In this document: in pieces, positions 53,873 through 64,000 of the stretch
How the letters are laid out: each line of letters begins with the position of its first letter
Position numbering within the stretch: position 1 is the stretch's first letter
NCBI GenBank assembly: GCA_032717465.1
Contig: CM064663.1
Coordinates: forward strand, 15,625,183-15,689,182
From: Coenobita brevimanus
Lineage: Eukaryota > Arthropoda > Malacostraca > Decapoda > Coenobitidae
Direction of reading: 5' to 3'
DNA length: 64,000 bases
The notes under the pieces: generated by a model
Told to the model about the DNA's origin: nothing
Seen by the model: only the letters and a program-made list of their open reading frames with translations
Database searches by the model: none
Translations under genes and position numbers: made by a program

Positions 53873-54220
53873 TGGTAAGAGGTCACTACAAAGTGTCTTC
53901 CATCTTTCTCTCCTTGCTGTCCTCTTCTGCTCTTCTGTCCCGCCTCTCTTCTTGATATTTCCCTGTCTCACCTTCACCTTTCATCCCGTACACCATTTAC
54001 ACGCCAGCCTTAGTGCCACACAGCCACGGGGCGCCTTGACGCTACTAAGCCACCTTTCCTTCCTTCTTTCCTTTCTTTCTTCCTTCCTTCCTTCTTATTT
54101 TCTTACTTTTCAGGAACCGTCCCTTTGTTACTCCGAGAACGGTCCTTGGTTTCTGACTTCCGTATAATTTAGGAACGGCCCTACTGACCACTGCCACAGC
54201 CTCCCACACCTCACACTACA

Positions 54221-54223
<3 letters not shown>

Positions 54224-54260
<37 letters not shown>

Positions 54261-54300
54261 CTTTATACTTTTCTTTCTTTCAATCTACGTTAGTTCTTAG

Positions 54301-54345
<45 letters not shown>
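54224..54345. repeat. (TC)n and (GA)n blocks, mutually complementary
   Basis: (TC)n at 54224-54257 and (GA)n at 54305-54345 could pair as an inverted repeat. Confidence 0.9.
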
Positions 54346-54347
<2 letters not shown>

Positions 54348-54412
54348 ATCCCTCTTCTTACCTGCCACATCACTAATGAGGTCCAGACAGGTGTATTAAG
54401 TCACATCCCAGA

Positions 54413-54414
<2 letters not shown>

Positions 54415-54461
<47 letters not shown>

Positions 54462-54481
54462 AAATTCTGTAATATCTAGGA

Positions 54482-54530
<49 letters not shown>

Positions 54531-54550
54531 AAATTCTGTAATACCTAGGA

Positions 54551-54593
<43 letters not shown>

Positions 54594-54613
54594 AAATTCT
54601 GTAATACCTAGGA

Positions 54614-54668
<55 letters not shown>

Positions 54669-54688
54669 AAATTCTGTAATACCTAGGA

Positions 54689-54743
<55 letters not shown>

Positions 54744-54763
54744 AAATTCTGTAATACCTAGGA

Positions 54764-54800
<37 letters not shown>

Positions 54801-54820
54801 AATTTCTGTAATACCTAGGA

Positions 54821-54877
<57 letters not shown>

Positions 54878-54898
54878 AAATTCTGTAATACCTAAGAT

Positions 54899-54946
<48 letters not shown>

Positions 54947-54966
54947 AAATTCTGTAATACCTAGAA

Positions 54967-55027
<61 letters not shown>

Positions 55028-55056
55028 AAATTCTGTAATACCTAGGATCGTGTGTG
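54415..55056. repeat. (GT)n higher-order array, nine units
   Basis: Each unit is (TG)14-27 followed by TCAAATTCTGTAATACCTAG GATC. The spacer is almost invariant and contains the palindrome CCTAGG. Unit length varies through the GT part. Confidence 0.95.
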
Positions 55057-55058
55057 TG

Positions 55059-55093
<35 letters not shown>

Positions 55094-57165
55094 ATAGGGG
55101 TAGTTACAAAACCAAGAAAGAGAGGAAGAGGAGTGGAAAGATGAGAGGAGGAGAGAAAGAGAGGAAGGGGAAGGGAAAGAGAGGAGGAGAGGAAGAGAGG
55201 AAGGGGAAGGGAAAGAGAGGAGGAGAGGAAGGGGAAGGGAAAGAGAGGAGGAGAGGAAGAGAGGAAGGGGAAGGGAAAGAGAGGAAGAGGAATGGAAAGA
55301 CAAGAGGAGGAGAGGAAGACAGGAAGAGGAATGGAAAGACAAGAGGAGGAGAGGAAGACAGGAAGAGAGGAAGAGGAATGGAAAGACAAGAGGAGGAGAG
55401 GAAGACAGGAAGAGAGGAAGAGGAATGGAAAGACAAGAGGAGGAGAGGAAGACAGGAAGAGACGAGGTGAGGAAGACAGGAAGAGACGAGGTGAGGAAGA
55501 CAGGAAGAGACGAGGTGAGGAAGACAGGAAGAGAGGAAGGGGACGGGAAAGACGAGAGGAGGAGAGGAAGACAGGAAGAGAAGCGGTGAGGAAGACAGAA
55601 AGAGAGGAAGAGAAGAAGAGGAATGGAAAGACGAGAGGAGGAGAGGGAGGAGGAAAGTAAAAAGAGGAGGAGGGTGAAAGGATGAAGGAAGAGTGGGAAG
55701 GAGGGAAGGAGAAAAATGGTGAGGGAGGGAAGAAGGGGTAGAGGAGGAGGAGGAGGAGGAGGAGAGGGAGGGAAGAGGATGAAGAAAAGAACGAAGAAGG
55801 AATGGGAAGGAAGGTGGGAAGACAAGGAAGGAAGGAAGAAGAGGGAAGAAGGAAGGTGGGAAGACGAGGAAGGAAGGAAGAAGAGGGAAGAAGGAAGGTG
55901 GGAAGACGAGGAAGGAAGGAAGAAGAGGGAAGAAGGAAGGTGGGAAGACGAGGAAGGAAGGAAGAAGAGGGAAGAAGGAAGGTGGGAAGACGAGGAAGGA
56001 AGGAAGAAGAGGGAAGAAGGAAGGTGGGAAGACGAGGAAGGAAGGAAGAAGAGGGAAGAAGGAAGGTGGGAAGACGAGGAAGGAAGGAAGAAGAGGGAAG
56101 AAGGAAGGTGGGAAGACGAGGAAGGAAGGAAGAAGAGGGAAGAAGGAAGGTGGGAAGACGAGGAAGGAAGGAAGAAGAGGGAAGAAGGAAGGTGGGAAGA
56201 CGAGGAAGGAAGGAAGAAGAGGGAAGAAGGAAGGTGGGAAGACGAGGAAGGAAGGAAGAAGAGGGAAGAAGGAAGGTGGGAAGACGAGGAAGGAAGGAAG
56301 AAGAGGGAAGAAGGAAGGTGGGAAGACGAGGAAGGAAGGAAGAAGAGGGAAGAAGGAAGGTGGGAAGACGAGGAAGGAAGGAAGAAGAGGGAAGAAGGAA
56401 GGTGAGAAGACGAGGAAGGAAGGAAGAAGAGGGAAGAAGGAAGGTGGGAAGACGAGGAAGGAAGGAAGAAGAGGGAAGAAGGAAGGTGGGAAGACGAGGA
56501 AGGAAGGAAGAAGAGGGAAGAAGGAAGGTGGGAAGACGAGGAAGGAAGGAAGAAGAGGGAAGAAGGAAGGTGGGAAGACGAGGAAGGAAGGAAGAAGAGG
56601 GAAGAAGGAAGGTGGGAAGACGAGGAAGGAAGGAAGAAGAGGGAAGAAGGAAGGTGGGAAGACGAGGAAGGAAGGAAGAAGAGGGAAGAAGGAAGGTGGG
56701 AAGACGAGGAAGGAAGGAAGAAGAGGGAAGAAGGAAGGAGGGAAGACGAGGAAGGAAGGAAGGGAAGAAGGAAGGTGGGAAGACGAGGAAGGAAGGAAGA
56801 AGAGGGAAGAAGGAAGGAGGGAAGACGAGGAAGGAAGGAAGGGAAGAAGGAAGGTGGGAAGACGAGGAAGGAAGGAAGGGAAGAAGGAAGATGGGAAGAC
56901 GAGGAAGGAAGGAAGGGAAGAAGGAAGGTGGGAAGACGAGGAAGGAAGGAAGAAGGAAGGTGGGAAGACGAGGAAGGAAGGAAGGGAAGAAGGAAGATGG
57001 GAAGACGAGGAAGGAAGGAAGGGAAGAAGGAAGATGGGAAGACGAGGAAGGAAGGTGGGAAGACAAGGAAGGAAGGAAGAAGAGGAAGGAAGAAGGAAGG
57101 TGGGAAGACGAGGAAGGAATGAAGGGAAGAAGGAAGATGAGAAGAGGAGGAAGGAAAGAAGATGG
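55057..57165. repeat. 2.1-kb purine-rich tract with 42-bp satellite
   Basis: The plus strand is almost entirely A and G. 55100-55800 is built of GAGGAGAGGAAGACAGGAAG-type units. 55800-57160 is about 30 copies of a 42-bp unit, GGGAAGACGAGGAAGGAAGG, AAGAAGAGGGAAGAAGGAAG, GT. Later units lose a GAAGAG block and are shorter. Frames of up to 698 codons on both strands are composition artefacts. Confidence 0.95.
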
Positions 57166-57337
57166 ACTAATTCACTTGCTGTCAGTTGCTTGCCACACAC
57201 GTGTAATCCAGTGTTATTTGCATCCAGTTGTTGGTAATATTTTAGGAATGGACGAGGCCTTTAGCCACATGGACTTGTTTGATTTCCTTTGTTTTTCCTT
57301 CCTTCATTTATTGTATTAAAGAAAAAAGGAAGGTAGG

Positions 57338-57338
<1 letters not shown>

Positions 57339-57414
<76 letters not shown>

Positions 57415-57443
57415 TTTAAAAATTTGCCCATTAGCTCTTCTAC

Positions 57444-57492
<49 letters not shown>
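57339..57492. repeat. Two (AC)n microsatellites
   Basis: (AC)n at 57339-57413 and 57448-57492, separated by ATTTTAAAAATTTGCCCATT and more. Confidence 0.95.
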
Positions 57493-57493
<1 letters not shown>

Positions 57494-57782
57494 GTTCGCT
57501 GGCTCAGTGGTAACGCTATTGCTTAGCATCTGAGTCGGGTGTTCGCGCCTTGTTCGGGATGCAAAAGTTTCACTGACGAAGTGGGTGGTTACTGTCCCCC
57601 TAGAGCAAGGGGATGGGTGTGTGCATGTGTAAAGGTCAAGGCTTTGCCCTCAGATCGGACTATATCAGCTCTCAGCTCTCTTCCGGGAGGGTAAAAGCTG
57701 ATGATGACGACCATCACGTGATCCTGACCGACCTGTGAATTACACATGTAATAATTCACCATCAGCGCTGCTGCACTACACT

Positions 57783-57783
<1 letters not shown>
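57492..57783 (+). mobile_element. tRNA-derived SINE
   Basis: The head contains box A TGGCTCAGTGGT (57500-57511; one mismatch to TRGCNNAGYNGG) and box B TGTTCGCGCCT (57540-57550; two mismatches to RGTTCRANNCY), about 40 bp apart as in tRNA genes. These are the internal RNA polymerase III promoter of tRNA-derived SINEs. The body (AAGGTCAAGGCTTTGCCCTC, GGGTAAAAGCTGATGATGAC) is unrelated to tRNA, so this is not a tRNA gene. It ends at a (TA)n tail. Confidence 0.75.

Positions 57784-57852
<69 letters not shown>
57784..57852. repeat. (TA)n microsatellite
   Basis: About 34 TA units at the SINE 3' end. Confidence 0.95.
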
Positions 57853-57855
<3 letters not shown>

Positions 57856-57865
57856 TGATTTAGGC

Positions 57866-58705
57866 AACTTAAACACTTCAGAAACCTTCCAACAATACTG
57901 TCAATAACGTCAATATTTACACAACATAAACCACAAAATAACAATACTGTCAATAACGTCAATATTTACACAACATAAACCACAAAATAACAATACTGTC
58001 AATAACGTCAATATTTACACATAATATAAACAACAAAATAACAATACTGTCAATAACGTCAGATATTTACACATAACATAAACCACAAAATAACAATACT
58101 GTCAATAACGTCAATATTTACACAACATAAACAACAAAATAACAATACTGTCAATAACGTCAATATTTACACATAACATAAACCACAAAATAACAATAGT
58201 GTCAATAACGTCAGATATTTACACATAACATAAACCACAAAATAACAATACTGTCAATAACGTCAGATATTTACACAACATAAACCACAAAATAACAATA
58301 CTGTCAATAACGTCAGATATTTACACATAACATAAACCACAAAATAACAATACTGTCAATAACGTCAATATTTACACATAACATAAACCACAAAATAACA
58401 ATACTGTCAATAACGTCAGATATTTACACAAATATAAACAAACAAAATAACAATACTGTCAATAACGTCAATATTTACACATAACATAAACCACAAAATA
58501 ACAATACTGTCAATAACGTCAGATATTTACACATAACATAAACCACAAAATAACAATACTGTCAATAACGTCAATATTTACACACAACATAAACCACAAA
58601 ATAACAATACTGTCAATAACGTCAGATATTTACACATAACATAAACCACAAAATAACAATACTGTCAATAACGTCAGATATTTACACATAAATATAAACA
58701 AACAA
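57866..58705. repeat. 50-54 bp tandem array, about 16 copies
   Basis: AACAATACTGTCAATAACGT, CAATATTTACACATAACATA, AACCACAAAAT, with CAATATT/CAGATATT and ACATAACAT/ACAACAT variants in mixed order. Confidence 0.95.
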
Positions 58706-58723
58706 AATCAACTGGAAATTCCA

Positions 58724-58940
58724 CCGTTATCTCGGACACTTCTTGGAGGCTTCGTAATATTCCTTCGTCGGCGATTTATTTTTCCTGCTACACCTTAATA
58801 TCCTCTAATATGGTGTTAATACAAATTACGACTGTATTAAAAAATATAAATAACGTCCAAGAGGACAGGAAGGTGTAATATGCAAAATAAATTGGTCAGG
58901 AAAAGATGCTAAGAATCCTTCCTTTTCAACGAGATAACGG
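58724..58940. mobile_element. Foldback family G element, type copy
   Basis: Outer ends CCGTTATCTCG (58724-58734) and CGAGATAACGG (58930-58940) are perfect complements. Inside, TACACCTTAATATCCTCTAA on the left is complemented by AGGAAGGTGTAATATGCAAA on the right, and GCGATTTATTTTTCC by AAAATAAATTGGTC, so most of the 217 bp can fold into one hairpin. No coding sequence. Confidence 0.8.
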
Positions 58941-59155
58941 CTTAATTTTCAACCCCGACTTGGGAGGCTTCGTAAGACCTCTTCCTCAGCGATTTATTGT
59001 GCACATTACACCTTAATATTCTATTGTAGGTTACTGAGGCAACTGTGCCGAGATTTACTGTGTACATTATTATTATTATTATTATTATTGTGCACATTAC
59101 ACCTTAATATTCTATTGTAGGTTACTGAGGCAACTGTGCCGAGATTTATTGTGTA

Positions 59156-59195
<40 letters not shown>

Positions 59196-60140
59196 GTGCA
59201 CATTACACCTTAATATTCTATTGTGTGTTACTGAGGCAACTGTGCCGAGATTTAAATTTAAGCCGTAATCTCTCATATAGGAGATTTCGTAACATTTCCT
59301 TCTCGGCGAACTATTTTGCACACTCCACCTTAATATCCTCTTGTGTGCGATTGATGCAAACTATGGCGGTATTAGCAAAGTATAAATATCATACAAGCCA
59401 ACAGAAAGGCCTAATTTGAAAATGAATCGCTAAGGAAAAACTGTTGCGAAGGCCACCATTCCAGCGATATTACGGATTAATTTTCAACTAATTCTGATCG
59501 TTCCGTAACACTTCTTCTTCAGCGATTAATTTTGCACCAAACACCTTAATATTCTCTTCTATGTTACTCTGACTTGCAATTGTGCCGACATTAAAACTCA
59601 AGCCGAAATTGACTTGGAGATTCCGTAGTGTGTCTTCCTCGGCGATTACTTGGCGCATATACCATAAAATCCTCCAGTATGTTATAAATGGAATCTACGT
59701 CGATTATAAAAGTGTGAGATAATATGAAAATCAATATTAAAAGGTAATATGCAAAATAAATAACCGAGCAAGTGGTACTACGAAATCTCCCATATGAAGG
59801 CGGATATTTTCAAAACTTGGCGCCGAGCCCAAAGCGACAGCCTCTTCCTTTTGTGTTAATCCAATTTATGGCTCGTGTGTGTGCCGTCATCGCTTATCTC
59901 TGGGATATGAGCCTTATCAGCGGTATCATAAAGCTGCCTTACACTGGCATCCACTGGTAGGCTTCGTAGCACCTTTGCCTAAGCGATTTATCCCGTATAT
60001 TAAACATTAACATTCTCCTGTAGGCCATTTGTAGTGTTTTAATACCGACATGGTTTTTGTCAATAACATGCAAAATATTACTGAGGCGTAAAGTGCAAAA
60101 TAAGTCGCTAAGGAAGAGCAGTTACGAAATATCCAGCCTC
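58941..60140. mobile_element. Cluster of foldback family G elements and half-elements
   Basis: GCACATTACACCTTAATATT, CTATTGTAGGTTACTGAGGC and AACTGTGCCGAGATTTA repeat at about 58980, 59090 and 59195, separated by ATT arrays. Fuller palindromic copies follow at 59280-59460, 59470-59790 and 59960-60140, seen from ATTTCCTTCTCGGCGAAC versus TCGCTAAGGAAAAACTG. Dispersed members are at 28284, 40330 and 42300. Confidence 0.7.
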
Positions 60141-60191
60141 TCAGAATACCACCCTTAACCCTCTCAGTCCGGTGACTATTTTTTGTCTACG

Positions 60192-60768
<577 letters not shown>

Positions 60769-60935
60769 GAGAAGGGAGGGGAGAGGTAGGACGAGAGGGG
60801 CACCAGCTAACCAACGAGGCTGGGCTAGTACTGAGAGGGCTACAAAAGAATTAGAAAGAGAGTAGAGTGCTGGACTGCTGAAAGAGAGTAAAGAGAGAAA
60901 AGAGAGAGAAGACAGTGAGTGAGGCGGTAAGAGAG

Positions 60936-61310
60936 GGACTGGAAGGGATACGTGAGAGGGGTTGAAAGGGATACGTGAGAGGGACTGAAAGGGATACGTG
61001 AGAGGGACTGAAAGGGATACGTGAGAGGGGTTGAAAGGGATACGTGAGAGGGACTGAAAGGGATACGTGAGAGGGACTGAAAGGGATACGTGAGAGGGAC
61101 TGAAAGGGATACGTGAGAGGGACTGAAAGGGATACGTGAGAGGGACTGTAAGGGATAGGAGAGAGGGACTGAAAGGGATAGAAGAGAGGGACTGAAAGGG
61201 ATAGAAGAGAGGGACTGAAAGGGATAGAAGAGAGGGACTGAAAGGGATACGTGAGAGGGACTGAAAGGGATACGTGAGAGGGACTGAAAGGCATAGATGA
61301 CAGGGTTTAA
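60936..61310. repeat. 23-bp tandem array, about 16 copies
   Basis: GAGAGGGACTGAAAGGGATA plus CGT, with GGGTTG and AGAAGA variants. The plus strand is nearly pure purine apart from ACT and TACGT. Confidence 0.95.
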
Positions 61311-62270
61311 AAGGGATAGAAGCCGGAGAAGAGATGTGTGGGCGTGTTGTGGGCGTGTAGGAGGTTTATTATGGGTTTAGGTGGGGGTCTGTGGGTGTGT
61401 GTGGGGGGTATACCGTGAATGTAAGTGTATTGCTAATAGTGTCGTTGGAAGTGCTGTGTTATGAACGAATAAGTTTTAACTTGCTGGGGGAGGAGATTTG
61501 TGGGTGTGGGGAGGGCTGACTGTGGGTTAGGAGGATGTGGGGATGTGTGGGATTGTATTTTAATTGTGTATGTACTGTCAGAGGTGGTAGGGGTGTGTAG
61601 GGTATGGGCTGTTTGGCCGTGGCTGGGTGCTAAATGAGGGAGACCATCCTATGTTTCTCTCTTGCTCGGGGGAGATGTGTGGGTGTTGTGGGGCGTGCGG
61701 GCGTTTATTGTGGGTTTAAGTTGGGTGTGGGTGTGGGTAGGGAATGGAGGTGTGTGTCGTGGGCTGGAGGGGGATTAGCATGAGGATGGAAGTTTGCTAT
61801 GGTGTGGATGTGTGCGAGTGAGGATGGGAATTGAAACAGTGAATGGTATTACTGTGTGCTGTGAGAGTGTGGGGGTGATCAACACTCACAGGAAGCGGCG
61901 GCAGGCAACACAGACAAACGAGGTACCCGGTAGGTTAAAAAGAAGGTTGTCACTGACGACCAAACAGGAAGAAGTACAATACAGCAAGTGAGATATATAC
62001 GTGGAACATGATTATTACTGTGACTGTGTTGGTTGGTATACTGTGTCGTTCTTTCCCTCCCCGGCAGCTGCTGTTGACATCTGTGTTACCGCGGCACTCG
62101 GCTCACTTACTCTGACTGGTAATGCCCCGTGGCTCGTGTAAAGTACCTCTGTCTTGCTGCCGGAGGGGTTAGCTTGAAAAGACGATTATTTTTAGTACAT
62201 GTGTGTAGGGGGGAGGCGTTGCAGTGTGTGTGTGAGTGTGTGTGATCAATGCCTCTACTCGTATTCATCA
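61311..62270. other. GT-rich sequence, no gene recognised
   Basis: Short G/T-rich runs (GTGTGTGGGTGTG). No open frame with splice support. Confidence 0.5.
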
Positions 62271-62286
62271 TCATCCCTCCTATATA

Positions 62287-62334
<48 letters not shown>

Positions 62335-62365
62335 TCAAAGCCTATATTCATCATCATCATCATCA
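62222..62365. repeat. (GT)n with duplicated flank
   Basis: GTGATCAATGCCTCTACTCG, TATTCATCATCATCCCTCCT before (GT)n at 62288-62332, and GTGATCAAAGCCTATATTCA, TCATC, CCTCCTATCCAAT after it. Confidence 0.8.
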
Positions 62366-62887
62366 TCCCTCCTATCCAATCGCCTGCCAGTCATTCCACT
62401 ATCACTCATCCCCACCTTCCTCTCATGCCCTAACCCAAGCCTTCATTTATTCAGCATCTCTCACAAACTCTCACAATATCTCTCACAAACTCGGTCTTTT
62501 TCTCTCCCTCTCCTTCCTCTGTTTCCTTCGCTTCCATCCCCGTCTTCCTTACCTTCCTTCAAATCTCTCCTCTCTTTGCTTTCCCTGCGTATCCCTCATT
62601 CCTTCCATCCTCACACACACACACAACACCTTCCTCTGGCCCCCGTAGGTCCAATCTGACAGTCTGGCTAATCACTGAATGACGTGGCCGATTACATATC
62701 GTTAAACCCTTTGCCTCTGCGTTACCTGTCATGATTAGTTTGCACGGAGGCAATTCGAGTTTTTGAACACACACACACACACACACACACAAGAACGATC
62801 ACAACACTTGCAAGTCATGTGCATCACTCATACTACAGAAACCCATGTGGAAAATCCTGACATCCGTCGACGCAGGTAATTTTACCC

Positions 62888-62912
62888 TCAACAACAACAA
62901 CAACAACAACAC

Positions 62913-62945
<33 letters not shown>
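62888..62945. repeat. (CAA)n(AAT)n microsatellite
   Basis: CAA units followed by AAT units. Confidence 0.9.
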
Positions 62946-63317
62946 CTGCAGGTAGTGGACAAGCTACAACTACTCGCCATTAACAAAGAAACCCATATTA
63001 TACCACACTGCATCTACCTACACAATTTGGGTTGGGACGTGGTGTGGGGAGTGGTGGTGGTCGGGTGATGATGGTTGGGTGGTGGTGGCAGTGGTGGATG
63101 GGAGGTGACTACATGGAGGTGGTGATGGTGCTGGTTAGGTGGTGGTAAAGAGAGTCTATGGTAATAGGGAGCCCCCTCTCCAGCAGGAAGGGAGGTGACA
63201 GGCACATGTTACGGTAACACGATGCTAATCATAAAGTGCTGATGAAGTGATGTAATGTCAGTGTCTCTAAGACTTATTTGATGCGTAAGAAATTACCTGC
63301 AACAGGACAACATTTTC

Positions 63318-63715
63318 CGTCTATGAAAGGTGCCTGAACTATATTGATGGTATTGACCAAAACAATGGCACTGCGTCAGGTTCCGTCTATGTAAGGTGCC
63401 TGAACTATATTGTCTATGTAAGGTGCCTGAACTATATTGTCTATGTAAGGTGCCTGAACTATATTGTCTATGTAAGGTGCCTGAACTATATTGTCTATGT
63501 AAGGTGCCTGAACTATATTGTCTATGTAAGGTGCCTGAACTATATTGATGGTATTGACCAAAACAATGGCACTGCGTCAGGTTCCGTCTATGTAAGGTGC
63601 CTGAACTATATTGATGGTATTGACCAAAACAATGGCACTGCGTCAGGTTCTGTCTATGTAAGGTGCCTGAACTATATTGATGGTATTGACCAAAACAATG
63701 GCACTGCGTCAGGTT
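63318..63715. repeat. 27/66-bp higher-order tandem array
   Basis: Short units GTCTATGTAAGGTGCCTGAA plus CTATATT (27 bp) alternate with long units that add GATGGTATTGACCAAAACAA and TGGCACTGCGTCAGGTTCC (66 bp): one long, six short, three long. Confidence 0.95.
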
Positions 63716-64000
63716 CACGCAGCCACACCTCACGCCTCACACTGTCTCACCTGCCATATTGACACCAGCACAGGCTTGCTATTTTCACACGCCTTACCCG
63801 TTCATTTGTGCTGCTAGACACACGCTGCCTCGTTCTGGCAGCTCGCTGTTGTCTCACACCGCTGATGTGGCCCATAGTCTTGTGTAAGTGTACCACAAGT
63901 TGGTACATTGACAAAAATACACCAACAAAATACAACACCGGTAACTTCCTTGCCTGCGCCTGCCCTCCTGGTCGGCTGTTGCATTGTGGGTAGTGTAGTG
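63716..64000. other. No feature recognised
   Basis: Moderately GC-rich sequence at the window end without repeat matches. Could be near a promoter or exon beyond the edge. Confidence 0.4.

Noticed and set aside
54815..57319. Open frames of 336-698 codons on both strands (Ser/Leu/Phe or Lys/Arg/Glu/Gly repeats)
   Set aside because: Pure products of the GT array and the purine-rich 42-bp satellite. Both strands and several frames are open at once.
57249..57319. Short frame MDEAFSHMDLFDFLCFSFLH after ATATTTTAG
   Set aside because: The acceptor is weak, the frame is short and lies at the edge of satellite DNA. No phase link to the arrestin-like exon could be shown.

Overview
The window is nuclear DNA from an animal with large, repeat-rich introns. 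The dense tetranucleotide and dinucleotide satellites, the many copies of an RTE-type LINE ending in (TAGA)n, several Tigger/pogo-type MITEs and a tRNA-derived SINE fit an arthropod. A decapod crustacean is my best guess, but that is an inference from repeat style. No bacterial or organellar feature is present.

Host genes are sparse and seen only as single exons. (1) A plus-strand gene model starts at 5637 and has a second exon at 9367-9463, with matching phase and an open joined frame. It may end near a polyadenylation signal at 19859. (2) A minus-strand gene has a probable non-coding first exon ending at 50966, a coding exon at 45392-45503 and a terminal exon at 23550-23628. The two coding exons match in phase. 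(3) A plus-strand gene starts at 51574 with a first coding exon (37 codons) that looks like the start of an arrestin-domain (ARRDC-like) protein, followed by a consensus 5' splice site. Genes 2 and 3 would be divergent, with a perfect CRE (TGACGTCA) at 51003. Genes 1 and 2 would converge near 20 kb. Almost everything else lies in their introns or flanks.

The best-preserved protein gene is a retrotransposon: an apparently full-length RTE-like LINE at 2203-5390 with one uninterrupted ORF (endonuclease plus reverse transcriptase). More than twenty 5'-truncated relatives are scattered on both strands. Two further LINE families are present (copies at 7.9, 14.9 and 43.2 kb, and at 36.3-37.5 kb). 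At least three LINE copies carry tandem arrays grown from their own sequence (35.5-36.1, 37.6-38.2 and 43.4-44.2 kb), which shows minisatellites being born inside LINEs.

Non-autonomous DNA elements include TA-flanked inverted-repeat elements at 8381, 11544, 24809, 25948, 30534 and 39653. Two of these keep remnants of a CENP-B/Tigger-type DNA-binding domain. There is also a TTAA-bounded element at 22934-23534 and a palindromic foldback family clustered at 58.7-60.1 kb. At 19271-19628 lies a nested multi-hairpin palindrome. The 54.4-63.7 kb part is largely satellite: GT higher-order repeats, a 2.1 kb purine-rich tract, (AC)n, a 52-bp array, foldback elements, a 23-bp array and a 27/66-bp array. 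Most long open frames here are by-products of such arrays.
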